Shown here: piece after piece, positions 1-5,353 of the stretch | Numbering within the stretch: the first letter of the stretch is position 1 | Layout: the number at the start of each line of letters is the position of its first letter | Assembly (NCBI GenBank): GCA_937998635.1 | Contig: CALLDA010000038.1 | Span: forward strand, 1 to 10,124 | DNA length: 10,124 bases | Direction of reading: 5' to 3' | Source of the DNA: an uncultured Pseudomonadales bacterium | GTDB lineage: Bacteria; Pseudomonadota; Gammaproteobacteria; Pseudomonadales; Porticoccaceae | Notes under the pieces: model-generated | What the model was told of the DNA's origin: nothing | Database searches by the model: none | The model's input: the letters and a program-made list of their open reading frames with translations, nothing else | Program-made: the position numbers and the translations under genes

Positions 1-150
1 CTCTCCCACATCATAGTTTCTTGTCTCACCATTTACATCCACCACAAGGGTTCCGTCGGAAGCTATCTCCCTGGCTACCCCTTCCTCTACCCTGTTTCTC
101 AGATCTATCTTTATGGATCTGTCCCTCAGGTAGTTTTTCGAATTTATTTC
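1..150 (-). CDS. Biotin-protein ligase C-terminal domain fragment (foreign to the rest of the window)
   Basis: On the minus strand an open frame runs from about 177 off the left edge, about 50-59 residues. Its end contains EEGVAREIASDGTLVVDVNG followed by a GE pair. I see the pattern G-x-A-x-x-I-x-x-x-G-x-L-x-V, then G and GE, which is that of the small SH3-like C-terminal domain of BirA-type biotin ligases, which attach biotin to carrier proteins. The preceding segment NYLRDRSIKID fits the linker where E. coli BirA has NFINRPVKLI. All six arginines are AGA or AGG and all four isoleucines are ATA, quite unlike the CGN and ATT/ATC codons of the genes to the right. The style suggests an archaeon or thermophile. 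Both ends are missing. Most likely this is a chimeric end of the assembled sequence; recent transfer is the alternative. The family is inferred from pattern memory only. Confidence 0.55.
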
Positions 151-156
151 ATAGAG

Positions 157-885
157 AAGCTCGGTCCAGCCTCCATCTCACGCTACGACCTACGTTACTC
201 CGCACCCTTTTATGGCAAGCCTGTGATGCCACTGGCAGAAGCCATCGATACGGTACGTAAAACCGGCGAAGAAATATTACCTATTGGTTATACGCTAACG
301 TTCAAGGGGCAATCAGAAGAATTTGGCAAAACCGCCGCCAACATGCTCTTTGCCTTTACTTTGGCAACGGTACTTTTGTATATGGTTCTGGCCAGCCAGT
401 TCAATTCATTTACTCAGCCCTTTATTATCATGACCGCGCAACCGCTAGCCATGATTGGCGGCATCATCGCTTTGTGGCTCACCGGACACACACTCAACAC
501 CTATTCGATGATAGGCCTGGTGCTACTGGTTGGTCTGGTGGCAAAAAACTCCATCCTGTTGGTAGATATCACCAATCAACGTCGGGCTGAGGGTCTCGCC
601 ATTGATGATGCCCTGCTGGAAGCCTGCCCGATTCGTTTACGGCCCGTACTCATGACCTCATTCACTGTGATTCTGGCACTATTGCCCGCAGCACTGGGTT
701 TCGGTGCTGGTCACGAAACCAATGGACCCTTGTCCGTCGCTGTTATTGGCGGCATGCTATCTTCCACCCTGCTCACTTTAGTCGTCGTACCGCCGGTCTA
801 CTCAATTATGGAAGGCTTTATGGAATGGTTGCACACCCGCGTCACAGACGAAGCATCACCAAAAGGGTCTGTTACCAGCGAATAG
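157..885 (+). CDS. RND-family multidrug efflux permease, C-terminal part
   Basis: Inner-membrane proton-driven pump subunit of the hydrophobic/amphiphilic efflux (AcrB/MexB-like) RND group; such pumps work with a periplasmic adaptor and an outer-membrane channel. Only about 242 of some 1,000-1,050 residues are present. The frame reads KLGPASISRYD from 157, then a short periplasmic stretch and five membrane segments equivalent to TM8-TM12 (roughly 343-411, 418-489, 505-576, 643-705 and 727-816). The block GLVAKNSILLVD carries the TM10 lysine (codon 544-546) matching the AcrB proton-relay Lys940. RLRPVLMTS, before TM11, is also typical. The TM4 aspartates lie in the missing part. A GTG at 223 could be taken as a start but falls inside conserved RND sequence, so the gene is truncated on its 5' side at the probable chimeric join. 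The frame is also open to base 1, but the residues before about 154 do not look like RND. Confidence 0.94.
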   Translation, partial: KLGPASISRYDLRYSAPFYGKPVMPLAEAIDTVRKTGEEILPIGYTLTFKGQSEEFGKTAANMLFAFTLATVLLYMVLASQFNSFTQPFIIMTAQPLAMIGGIIALWLTGHTLNTYSMIGLVLLVGLVAKNSILLVDITNQRRAEGLAIDDALLEACPIRLRPVLMTSFTVILALLPAALGFGAGHETNGPLSVAVIGGMLSSTLLTLVVVPPVYSIMEGFMEWLHTRVTDEASPKGSVTSE

Positions 886-939
886 CCTACGAACTACCGA
901 CTAAGCAACGGCGATAACACGATAATTCACGGAGTAAAT

Positions 940-1701
940 ATGCGATTTGATAGCGTAAATTACGAGTTAATCAACACCACCGCGCTGGTCACGCTGGATG
1001 AACCCAGCAAGCTAAATGCCCTAAGCCCCGGCATTCGCAGCGGATTAATTACCGCTTTAGCCAAGGCCGATGAAGACCCCCAGGTACGGGCGATTATTAT
1101 CACTGGCACGGGCAATAAATCATTTTGCGCCGGTGCCGATATCAGCGGCTTTGAATTTACTACTACCTACGCAAAACCGTTCATCGATAAAGTCCTCGAT
1201 GTTCTGGCTTTACCTGAAAACACCAGCAAACCGGTCATCGCCGCCGTTAACGGCTACGCTTTCGGCGGCGGTTTTGAAATTGCCATCGCATCCGATTTTG
1301 TTATTGCATCTGAACAGGCCAAATTTGGCGTTCCAGAGATTCAGCTAGGCCTGCTACCCGGATTCGCCATTGTTCGACTTGCTGAATTGGTGGGCCGCCA
1401 GATGGCGAAATACCTCAGCATGGTGGGCGAACCTATCTCCGCCCACGAAGCCAAAGATTTGGGCCTGGTACTCAAAGTCGTAGCCCATGACGAATTATTA
1501 GATCGAGCCTTTGAATTGGCAGATAAACTGGCCAGCAAACCGCAGATGGCTATTCGCTACGCAAAATCTGTCTACAACCGAGAGCTGGGCGGTGCCGATA
1601 TCACCTATGCCAAAGACGTCATGCCCTTTCTGTTTCTTGATGAAGACACCCAGGAAGGCGTCACGGCTTTCAGAGAAAAACGCCAGCCGAAATTTAAGTA
1701 G
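940..1701 (+). CDS. Enoyl-CoA hydratase/isomerase-family protein (crotonase fold)
   Basis: Cytosolic crotonase-superfamily protein of 253 residues, the usual length. Canonical members hydrate trans-2-enoyl-CoA in beta-oxidation or related acyl-CoA breakdown. Start: ATG with GGAG seven bases upstream. Visible motifs are the first oxyanion-hole segment KSFCAGADIS (60-69) and the second NGYAFGGGFEIA (104-115). Glu113 and Glu133 sit where rat crotonase has its two catalytic glutamates (Glu144, Glu164), so hydratase activity is possible. The usual PGAGGTQRL after the second glutamate is replaced by PGFAIVRL (140-147), which is odd and may point to a different substrate or reaction. The gene follows the RND gene by 54 bp on the same strand and faces the SDR gene across a 135-bp gap, where only weak stems without U-runs are visible. 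Physiological substrate unknown; isomerase or another crotonase activity is not excluded. Confidence 0.92.
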   Translation: MRFDSVNYELINTTALVTLDEPSKLNALSPGIRSGLITALAKADEDPQVRAIIITGTGNKSFCAGADISGFEFTTTYAKPFIDKVLDVLALPENTSKPVIAAVNGYAFGGGFEIAIASDFVIASEQAKFGVPEIQLGLLPGFAIVRLAELVGRQMAKYLSMVGEPISAHEAKDLGLVLKVVAHDELLDRAFELADKLASKPQMAIRYAKSVYNRELGGADITYAKDVMPFLFLDEDTQEGVTAFREKRQPKFK

Positions 1702-1836
1702 CAAATGCAGGCAATCCCTGTCTCCCAGAGACCCCGGCGAATTAGAAACACCTCCTTGAAAACTTTGGATAGCGGACAGACTGATCATAAGCGCCCCTGA
1801 CTTCACTACGGCGCCTGAGTCCTCTTCTATAACTGG

Positions 1837-2616
1837 CTAAAAAGTCCCAGGGAATTTGCCACCATCCAGCAGAATATTTTGGCCCGACATATACCCACTT
1901 AAAGCACTACATAAAAAAGCACAGGCTGCGCCAAATTCTTCACAGGTGCCAAAACGCCCCGCCGGACTTTCGGCAAAATAACGTTCGATATACTGGTCAA
2001 CATCCGTACCTTCGCATCGGGCCATGTAGGCCAGATAACCACTGCCACGGTCGGTATCAAACAAGCCCGGCAACAAATTATTAATAGTGACATTTTGACG
2101 TACAAACTCTCGCGCTATACCCGCCACCCAACCGGTCAACCCGGCCCGAGCACCGTTGGACAAACCCAGACCCGGCATGGGTGTTTTTACCGAGGTGCTG
2201 GTGATGTTGACGATTCGACCAAAACCTCGCTCAGCCATACCGTCAACGGTGCGCCGTATCATGTCAATCGATGAAAACATGTTGCTATTAACGGCATCGA
2301 ACCATTCCTTCTGAGCCCAGTCACGGAAATCTCCGGGCGGCGGACCACCTGCATTATTCACCAGGATATCGGGCTGCGGACACGCGGACATGATTGCATC
2401 ACGCCCGCTGTCAGTGGTGACATCGGCCACGACTATGGAGGTCTCCGCCCTGCTAAGGGTTTGTATTTCCCGACGGGCTAATTCCAGAGTTTCAGCAGTG
2501 CGCGCTACCAGAGTAACCTTAACCCCTTCGCTAGCTAAAGCCAGTGCGCAACCCTTACCCAAACCCTTGCTCGCACCACAAACAATAGCCTGACGACCTG
2601 CGATGCCTAAATCCAT
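1837..2616 (-). CDS. SDR-family oxidoreductase, 3-oxoacyl-ACP-reductase-like with degenerate catalytic motif
   Basis: A Rossmann-fold short-chain dehydrogenase/reductase of 259 residues, presumably cytosolic and NAD(P)-dependent. The nucleotide-binding loop is GASKGLG (14-20), the adenine-contact motif is NNAG (87-90) and the serine region is NITS (137-140). The hallmark Tyr-x-x-x-Lys is absent: SNGAR (153-157) aligns there, giving Ser for Tyr and Arg for Lys. I recall an SDR subgroup resembling beta-ketoacyl-ACP reductase that lacks a perfect catalytic tetrad (CDD BKR_like_SDR_like), and this protein fits it, so the change is probably ancestral and not decay. Start: ATG at 2614-2616 with AGGA about nine bases upstream. 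It lies 79 bp downstream of the HNH gene on the same strand and converges with the crotonase-family gene, a pairing that hints at acyl-CoA or ketone chemistry. Substrate unknown. Confidence 0.92.
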   Translation of the reverse strand: MDLGIAGRQAIVCGASKGLGKGCALALASEGVKVTLVARTAETLELARREIQTLSRAETSIVVADVTTDSGRDAIMSACPQPDILVNNAGGPPPGDFRDWAQKEWFDAVNSNMFSSIDMIRRTVDGMAERGFGRIVNITSTSVKTPMPGLGLSNGARAGLTGWVAGIAREFVRQNVTINNLLPGLFDTDRGSGYLAYMARCEGTDVDQYIERYFAESPAGRFGTCEEFGAACAFLCSALSGYMSGQNILLDGGKFPGTF

Positions 2617-2695
2617 ATCACTGAATCCTGTTTTATATAAGCCACTACTAACTCCTCCAAATACGATTAACCACGCATAAATCGAAGCTAATAAT

Positions 2696-3256
2696 TTATA
2701 ACCACCGGCAATTTCTGGAAAACTGCGCGCGTAAAAACTCCATTTGATCAGCCAGTATACGCCGCGAATTAATCAAGGCCAGATATTCAGCATTGTTCGG
2801 CCTGTAAGGTAAAGCGACCAGGTCCATCGAGATATCCTCCAACATACGGTTACCCTTATGTTGATTACAGCGCCGACAGGCGGAAACCACATTTTCCCAG
2901 CGATCAGCGCCACCACGAGACAGTGGAATAACATGATCCCGAGTCAATTCGTGCTGAGGGAATTCACGGGTGCAATATAAACAAAGATGGTTATCCCGGG
3001 CAAACAAGGCGCTATTTGACAAAGGATAAATGGAACGCGGTCGTGCCAGTTGCGCACCACCGCAGGCAATAATACTGGGCAGTTCAAAAATCGTCTGCTG
3101 ACCAGTAATCCGCGATTGTCCCCCATGCACCCGGTGCACCACATCGCCCAAACTCCAGGTCACAAGCTCTCTGGCATATAGACAAACCGCCGTTTGCCAG
3201 TCTACCCATTCTATGGGCTGGCCAGCCAAATTTAAGCGCAAAATTTTGGAATGCAT
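2696..3256 (-). CDS. HNH endonuclease-domain protein
   Basis: A 186-residue protein with a complete HNH nuclease fold in its second half. Two zinc-binding pairs are visible: Cys92-x-x-Cys95 and Cys127-x-x-Cys130. Between them lie the His-metal core TRDHVIPLSRGG (105-116, Asp107-His108) and Asn122. The fold closes with CRRCNQHKG (127-135). Residues 1-85 form a helper domain seen in stand-alone HNH proteins common in proteobacterial chromosomes, whose role is generally unknown; I see no methylase or restriction partner here. Start: ATG at 3254-3256 with GGAAG about six bases upstream. A candidate operator dyad lies just upstream (3304-3317). The protein is intact, so metal-dependent DNA nicking or cleavage is plausible but untested. 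It is not a homing endonuclease in an intron: the flanking genes are not interrupted. Confidence 0.9.
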   Translation of the reverse strand: MHSKILRLNLAGQPIEWVDWQTAVCLYARELVTWSLGDVVHRVHGGQSRITGQQTIFELPSIIACGGAQLARPRSIYPLSNSALFARDNHLCLYCTREFPQHELTRDHVIPLSRGGADRWENVVSACRRCNQHKGNRMLEDISMDLVALPYRPNNAEYLALINSRRILADQMEFLRAQFSRNCRWL

Positions 3257-3303
3257 AAAATGCTTCCGCCTGTTCTATGATTCTACTTTTGTCCAGAGTA
3301 TTT

Positions 3304-3317
3304 ACGACAACTGTCGT
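3304..3317. promoter_or_regulatory. Inverted repeat near the HNH gene promoter, possible operator
   Basis: ACGACA and TGTCGT are separated by two bases, about 47 bp upstream of the HNH start codon. On the minus strand TTGTCG, part of this dyad, could serve as a -35 to a TAGAAT -10 about 19 bp further on (+ strand ATTCTA near 3280), so a bound protein would cover the promoter. It does not match the CTGT-N8-ACAG LexA box of gammaproteobacteria. The promoter spacing is long, so this is tentative. Confidence 0.25.
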
Positions 3318-3407
3318 TTAAAACCTATTTTTCTCTTCGCCTACACTTTTCTCTTAACCTAAAAGAGACTACAAAACATTGTTATAACACTACTTGATGT
3401 CAGAGCT

Positions 3408-3441
3408 ATTCTAAGCAGGTTCACTCAATGTGCTTTAGAAT
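3408..3441. repeat. Imperfect inverted repeat (stem-loop)
   Basis: ATTCTAAGCA (3408-3417) and TGCTTTAGAAT (3431-3441) pair over ten base pairs with one bulged T, around a 13-nt loop. It directly adjoins the U-rich tail of the neighbouring terminator-like hairpin, and with it forms two stems in a row on the minus strand. No function is known; it may be part of the HNH leader or a processing signal. Confidence 0.4.
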
Positions 3442-3480
3442 AAAACAAGTCTTGCCTAAAACCTATTGTTTAGACAAGAC
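3441..3480 (-). terminator. Terminator-like hairpin, minus strand
   Basis: Arms 3449-3460 and 3469-3480 form a 12-bp stem with an 8-nt loop. The only mismatch on the plus strand (C opposite A) becomes a G-U wobble in a minus-strand RNA, so the stem is fully paired only when transcribed leftward. It is followed on that strand by TTGTTTTATT. This fits an intrinsic terminator for leftward transcription, upstream of the HNH gene; the U-run is interrupted, so strength is uncertain. Confidence 0.55.
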
Positions 3481-3584
3481 CTGGCAGGCGCTTAGCCAGC
3501 AACTAGAGACTAAAGGAGAAGGCGCCCAGAACTGACCACCGGGCCTCAACCACCTGCCTAAACCCAGTTTTGACGAAATCGAGA

Positions 3585-3622
3585 CAAAAAAACGCCCCTT
3601 AACCGGAGAGGGCAAGGGGCGT
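3585..3622 (-). terminator. Rho-independent terminator, minus strand
   Basis: A perfect 9-bp inverted repeat, ACGCCCCTT (3592-3600) and AAGGGGCGT (3614-3622), has a 13-nt loop and continues on the minus strand into six or seven uninterrupted U residues (A-run at 3586-3592 on the plus strand). On the plus strand no U-run follows the hairpin, so direction is clear. No protein gene lies upstream on this strand within the gap, which implies a noncoding transcript ending here. Confidence 0.85.
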
Positions 3623-3852
3623 ATCCGTAGGTAGCAGCGACGCATATCATCCATGGGCGTCTCGTTTTGGGCCTAGCTCCTAATCCCTGGCCCTTGGCAG
3701 AACGCCTTTTCTACAATGAGACCTGAACTACCTGTTCTTCCCTGGTCTCAACAGCGAATGGGGGTATCAATCAACCCATCCTTCCATATCAAACTTTCTA
3801 TAACAAAAAGTTGGTTCTACCGGGCGTTATCCCTAACACTTCCCTTGCCCGG
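3586..3852 (-). ncRNA. Candidate CsrA/RsmA-binding small RNA (CsrB/RsmZ-like)
   Basis: A leftward RNA of about 210-265 nt is inferred from the strong terminator at its 3' end and a chain of stems. Stems: 3820-3825 with 3847-3852; 3758-3762 with 3775-3779; TGAGACC 3717-3723 with 3744-3750; and 3669-3673 with 3689-3693 inside 3656-3660 with 3702-3706. In the minus-strand RNA nine GGA triplets occur between 3624 and 3843. Eight have the ANGGA core preferred by CsrA/RsmA (plus-strand TCCNT at 3624, 3650, 3684, 3739, 3779, 3783, 3830, 3841). Several sit in hairpin loops, as in known CsrB, RsmY and RsmZ RNAs. The plus strand has almost no GGA here. Candidate -10 boxes are TTTATA (3855-3860) or TTATAG near 3800; neither has a good -35, and no GacA-type TGTAAG-N6-CTTACA site was found. 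The 5' end is therefore uncertain. It resembles no named RNA I can recall by sequence. Confidence 0.45.
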
Positions 3853-3874
3853 CGTATAAAGCTTGTACCAATCC

Positions 3875-3884
3875 TCGGTACCGA
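3875..3884. promoter_or_regulatory. Perfect palindrome between putative divergent promoters
   Basis: TCGGTACCGA is a perfect 10-bp palindrome. It lies about 15 bp upstream of the TTTATA candidate -10 of the leftward RNA and about 40 bp before a CATAAT candidate -10 (3925-3930) of the rightward xseB operon. A regulator bound here could affect both. No known binding motif is recognised. Confidence 0.25.
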
Positions 3885-3924
3885 ACCAAAATCACATCCA
3901 TGTGCATAGCGTCCATGCCTGATG

Positions 3925-3930
3925 CATAAT
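3925..3930 (+). promoter_or_regulatory. Candidate -10 box for the xseB-ispA operon
   Basis: CATAAT is a fair -10 match about 140 bp before xseB; the -35 about 17-18 bp upstream (TGTGCA) is poor. If used, transcription would start near 3937 and leave a leader of about 135 nt that includes a 19-codon open frame at 3973-4032. It is the best candidate I see rather than a secure promoter. Confidence 0.22.
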
Positions 3931-4072
3931 GCGCTCCTGAGCCAAGTCGGGCTATGGGGAAAAGCTACCAGGATGACGAAAGATATTTCCTACAACAACC
4001 CCATTGTGCAAACACTGGACACCAACCGCTAATACAGCCTTCCCAGGCTGCTCACCTTACGGCAATAAGCTT

Positions 4073-4318
4073 ATGGCTACACGAAAAAAAACCATAGATT
4101 TTGAAGCCAGTCTCGAACAACTTGAAAGCATTGTCGAGATTTTGGAAGAAGGTAATTTAGGCCTGGAGGAATCACTCAAATCCTTCGAAAAGGGCATCAA
4201 GATCACTCGGGATTGCCAATCGGCGTTACAAAACGCCGAGCAACGCGTTCGATTGTTGACCACCAGGCCCGATGGTGATGTCGTCAGCACAGCCTTCACT
4301 TCCGAGGCCGACGAGTGA
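4073..4318 (+). CDS. xseB: Exodeoxyribonuclease VII small subunit
   Basis: Small accessory subunit of exonuclease VII, the cytosolic single-strand-specific nuclease that degrades DNA from both ends together with the large subunit XseA (not in this window). The 81-residue product has the family's usual length. It shows the standard helical hairpin: FEASLEQLESIVEILEEGNL (10-29), the LEESLKSFEKG block (31-41) and C-terminal CQSALQNAEQRV (48-59). I chose ATG at 4073 because the protein then begins MATRKKTIDF, as in the family; the longer frame from TTG at 4004 adds 23 residues unlike XseB. No clear Shine-Dalgarno sequence precedes this ATG, which is unusual. It is the first gene of an operon with ispA, whose start overlaps its stop codon, the standard gammaproteobacterial arrangement. 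Confidence 0.96.
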   Translation: MATRKKTIDFEASLEQLESIVEILEEGNLGLEESLKSFEKGIKITRDCQSALQNAEQRVRLLTTRPDGDVVSTAFTSEADE

Positions 4319-5241
4319 CCCTGGACATTGAAGCCTTCCTGGCTACCTGTCGCAAGCGTACTAATCTCTTACTGGAAAACTGTTTACCGAGTAAGGCGTC
4401 GGAACCAGGGCTTATCGAGGCCATTCGCTACGCCACACTTGGCAATGCCAAACGTATCAGACCCTGCCTGGTCTATGCTGGGGCAGCGCTAGCTGCAAAC
4501 TCATCTAGCCCACTCCGCACGCCTTACACTGACTTGACAGACTCTAATGCCGTCGATAAAACCGCTTGTGCCATCGAGTTAATCCACACCTACTCGCTAA
4601 TTCACGATGATCTACCAGCCATGGATGACGACGACCTGCGCCGTGGCAAAGCCACCTGCCATATTGCCTACGACGAGGCCACTGCCATATTGGCGGGCGA
4701 CGCTCTGCAAAGCCTCGCTTTTGAACAACTCAGTCTTATCGATGATATTCCACCAGCACAGGTCCTTTTGCTGATCCAGCGCTTATCCCAGGCCAGCGGC
4801 ATGAAAGGTATGGTGCTCGGTCAGGCCATGGATCTGGATGCCACCAATAAATCTGTCGATGTAACTTACCTTGAGACCATGCACAGGCATAAAACCGCCG
4901 ACTTAATCGCCGCCAGTGTGGTCATGGGGGCACTCAGTAGCGGTCATGCAGATGACGGGATCTTACAATCCTTGCACGATTATGGAATGAGCATAGGTTT
5001 GGCTTTTCAGGTCAGGGACGACATCCTCGATGAACTCGGTGACACCGAAACACTCGGTAAAAAGGTGGGTGCCGATGCGGCTCTACACAAAAACACCTAC
5101 CCCTCCTTGCTGGGCATTGAGCGCTCCAAAACTCTCCTCGATGAATTGCTTAAGCACAGCCTCAGCGCACTGGATGGTTTTGGTGATCGAGCCACACAGC
5201 TCCGAGGTATCGCCCACTTTATGGTTCAGCGGACATTCTAA
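4315..5241 (+). CDS. ispA: (2E,6E)-farnesyl diphosphate synthase
   Basis: Cytosolic prenyltransferase of 308 residues that joins dimethylallyl and geranyl diphosphate with isopentenyl diphosphate to give farnesyl diphosphate, precursor of undecaprenyl and quinone side chains. The first aspartate-rich motif is DDLPAMDDDDLRRG (98-111) and the second is DDILD (235-239), with GQAMD (169-173) between them; these bind magnesium and the allylic diphosphate. Start: GTG at 4315, overlapping the xseB stop codon by four bases, with GAGG seven bases upstream inside xseB, so the two are translationally coupled. Two oddities: the canonical KTG-x-LI is KTADLI (193-198), and a polar stretch around 62-80 is longer than in E. 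coli IspA (about 300 residues). A geranyl diphosphate synthase activity cannot be excluded from sequence alone. Confidence 0.96.
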   Translation: MTLDIEAFLATCRKRTNLLLENCLPSKASEPGLIEAIRYATLGNAKRIRPCLVYAGAALAANSSSPLRTPYTDLTDSNAVDKTACAIELIHTYSLIHDDLPAMDDDDLRRGKATCHIAYDEATAILAGDALQSLAFEQLSLIDDIPPAQVLLLIQRLSQASGMKGMVLGQAMDLDATNKSVDVTYLETMHRHKTADLIAASVVMGALSSGHADDGILQSLHDYGMSIGLAFQVRDDILDELGDTETLGKKVGADAALHKNTYPSLLGIERSKTLLDELLKHSLSALDGFGDRATQLRGIAHFMVQRTF

Positions 5242-5317
5242 ACACTCGCCATTCGGGTACCTATTTACGTCGAACTAGTCACGCTGGACCAACTGATTTT
5301 TTGGGCTTTTTTTGGTG

Positions 5318-5323
5318 TAGAAT
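5318..5323 (+). promoter_or_regulatory. Candidate -10 box upstream of dxs
   Basis: TAGAAT sits 31 bp before the dxs start in the 112-bp ispA-dxs gap, after a T-rich run (5297-5313). No good -35 is present at 16-18 bp. The gap contains no terminator hairpin, so dxs may also be read from the xseB-ispA promoter. Confidence 0.25.
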
Positions 5324-5353
5324 TGCCGCCTCAGAAAATTCAGCTGCGATGCG

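Larger units (their letters stand above)
3257..4072. other. Long intergenic region with structured minus-strand RNA signals and divergent promoters
   Basis: About 816 bases separate the minus-strand HNH gene from plus-strand xseB. No frame here has both a plausible start and recognisable protein content. From left to right it holds the HNH promoter area with a dyad (3304-3317), an imperfect stem (3408-3441), a terminator-like stem (3449-3480), a GC-rich foldable block (3481-3585), a strong terminator (3586-3622), a cluster of hairpins with ANGGA motifs on the minus strand (3624-3852), a perfect 10-bp palindrome (3875-3884), and the leader of the xseB operon (about 3937-4072). No tRNA, 6S RNA, RNase P RNA or tmRNA signature was found. 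Confidence 0.7.

Noticed and set aside
21..260. 79-codon plus-strand frame at the left edge
   Set aside because: It crosses the biotin ligase to RND join in a third frame, starts with TTG and has no recognisable protein pattern.
1702..1836. Terminator between the convergent crotonase-family and SDR genes
   Set aside because: Two 5-bp stems are visible (GTCTC/GAGAC at 1720-1732; GCGCC/GGCGC at 1791-1814), but neither is followed by a U-run on either strand.
3319..3467. Direct repeat TAAAACCTATT at 3319-3329 and 3457-3467
   Set aside because: An 11-bp AT-rich match with only two copies, one inside a hairpin; likely chance.
3463..3654. 63-codon minus-strand frame in the long intergenic gap
   Set aside because: It runs through the strong terminator and half of the second hairpin, has no Shine-Dalgarno and resembles no protein; RNA structure explains the region better.
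3586..3852. 6S RNA, RNase P RNA, tmRNA or SRP RNA
   Set aside because: Length and place suggested 6S, but the 5' and 3' ends do not pair into a long closing stem. The signature sequences of RNase P, tmRNA and SRP RNA are absent.
3973..4032. 19-codon plus-strand frame beginning MTKDISYNNP ahead of xseB
   Set aside because: AGG abuts the ATG so spacing is wrong, and there is no run of regulatory codons as in attenuator leaders; kept only as a remark for the leader.
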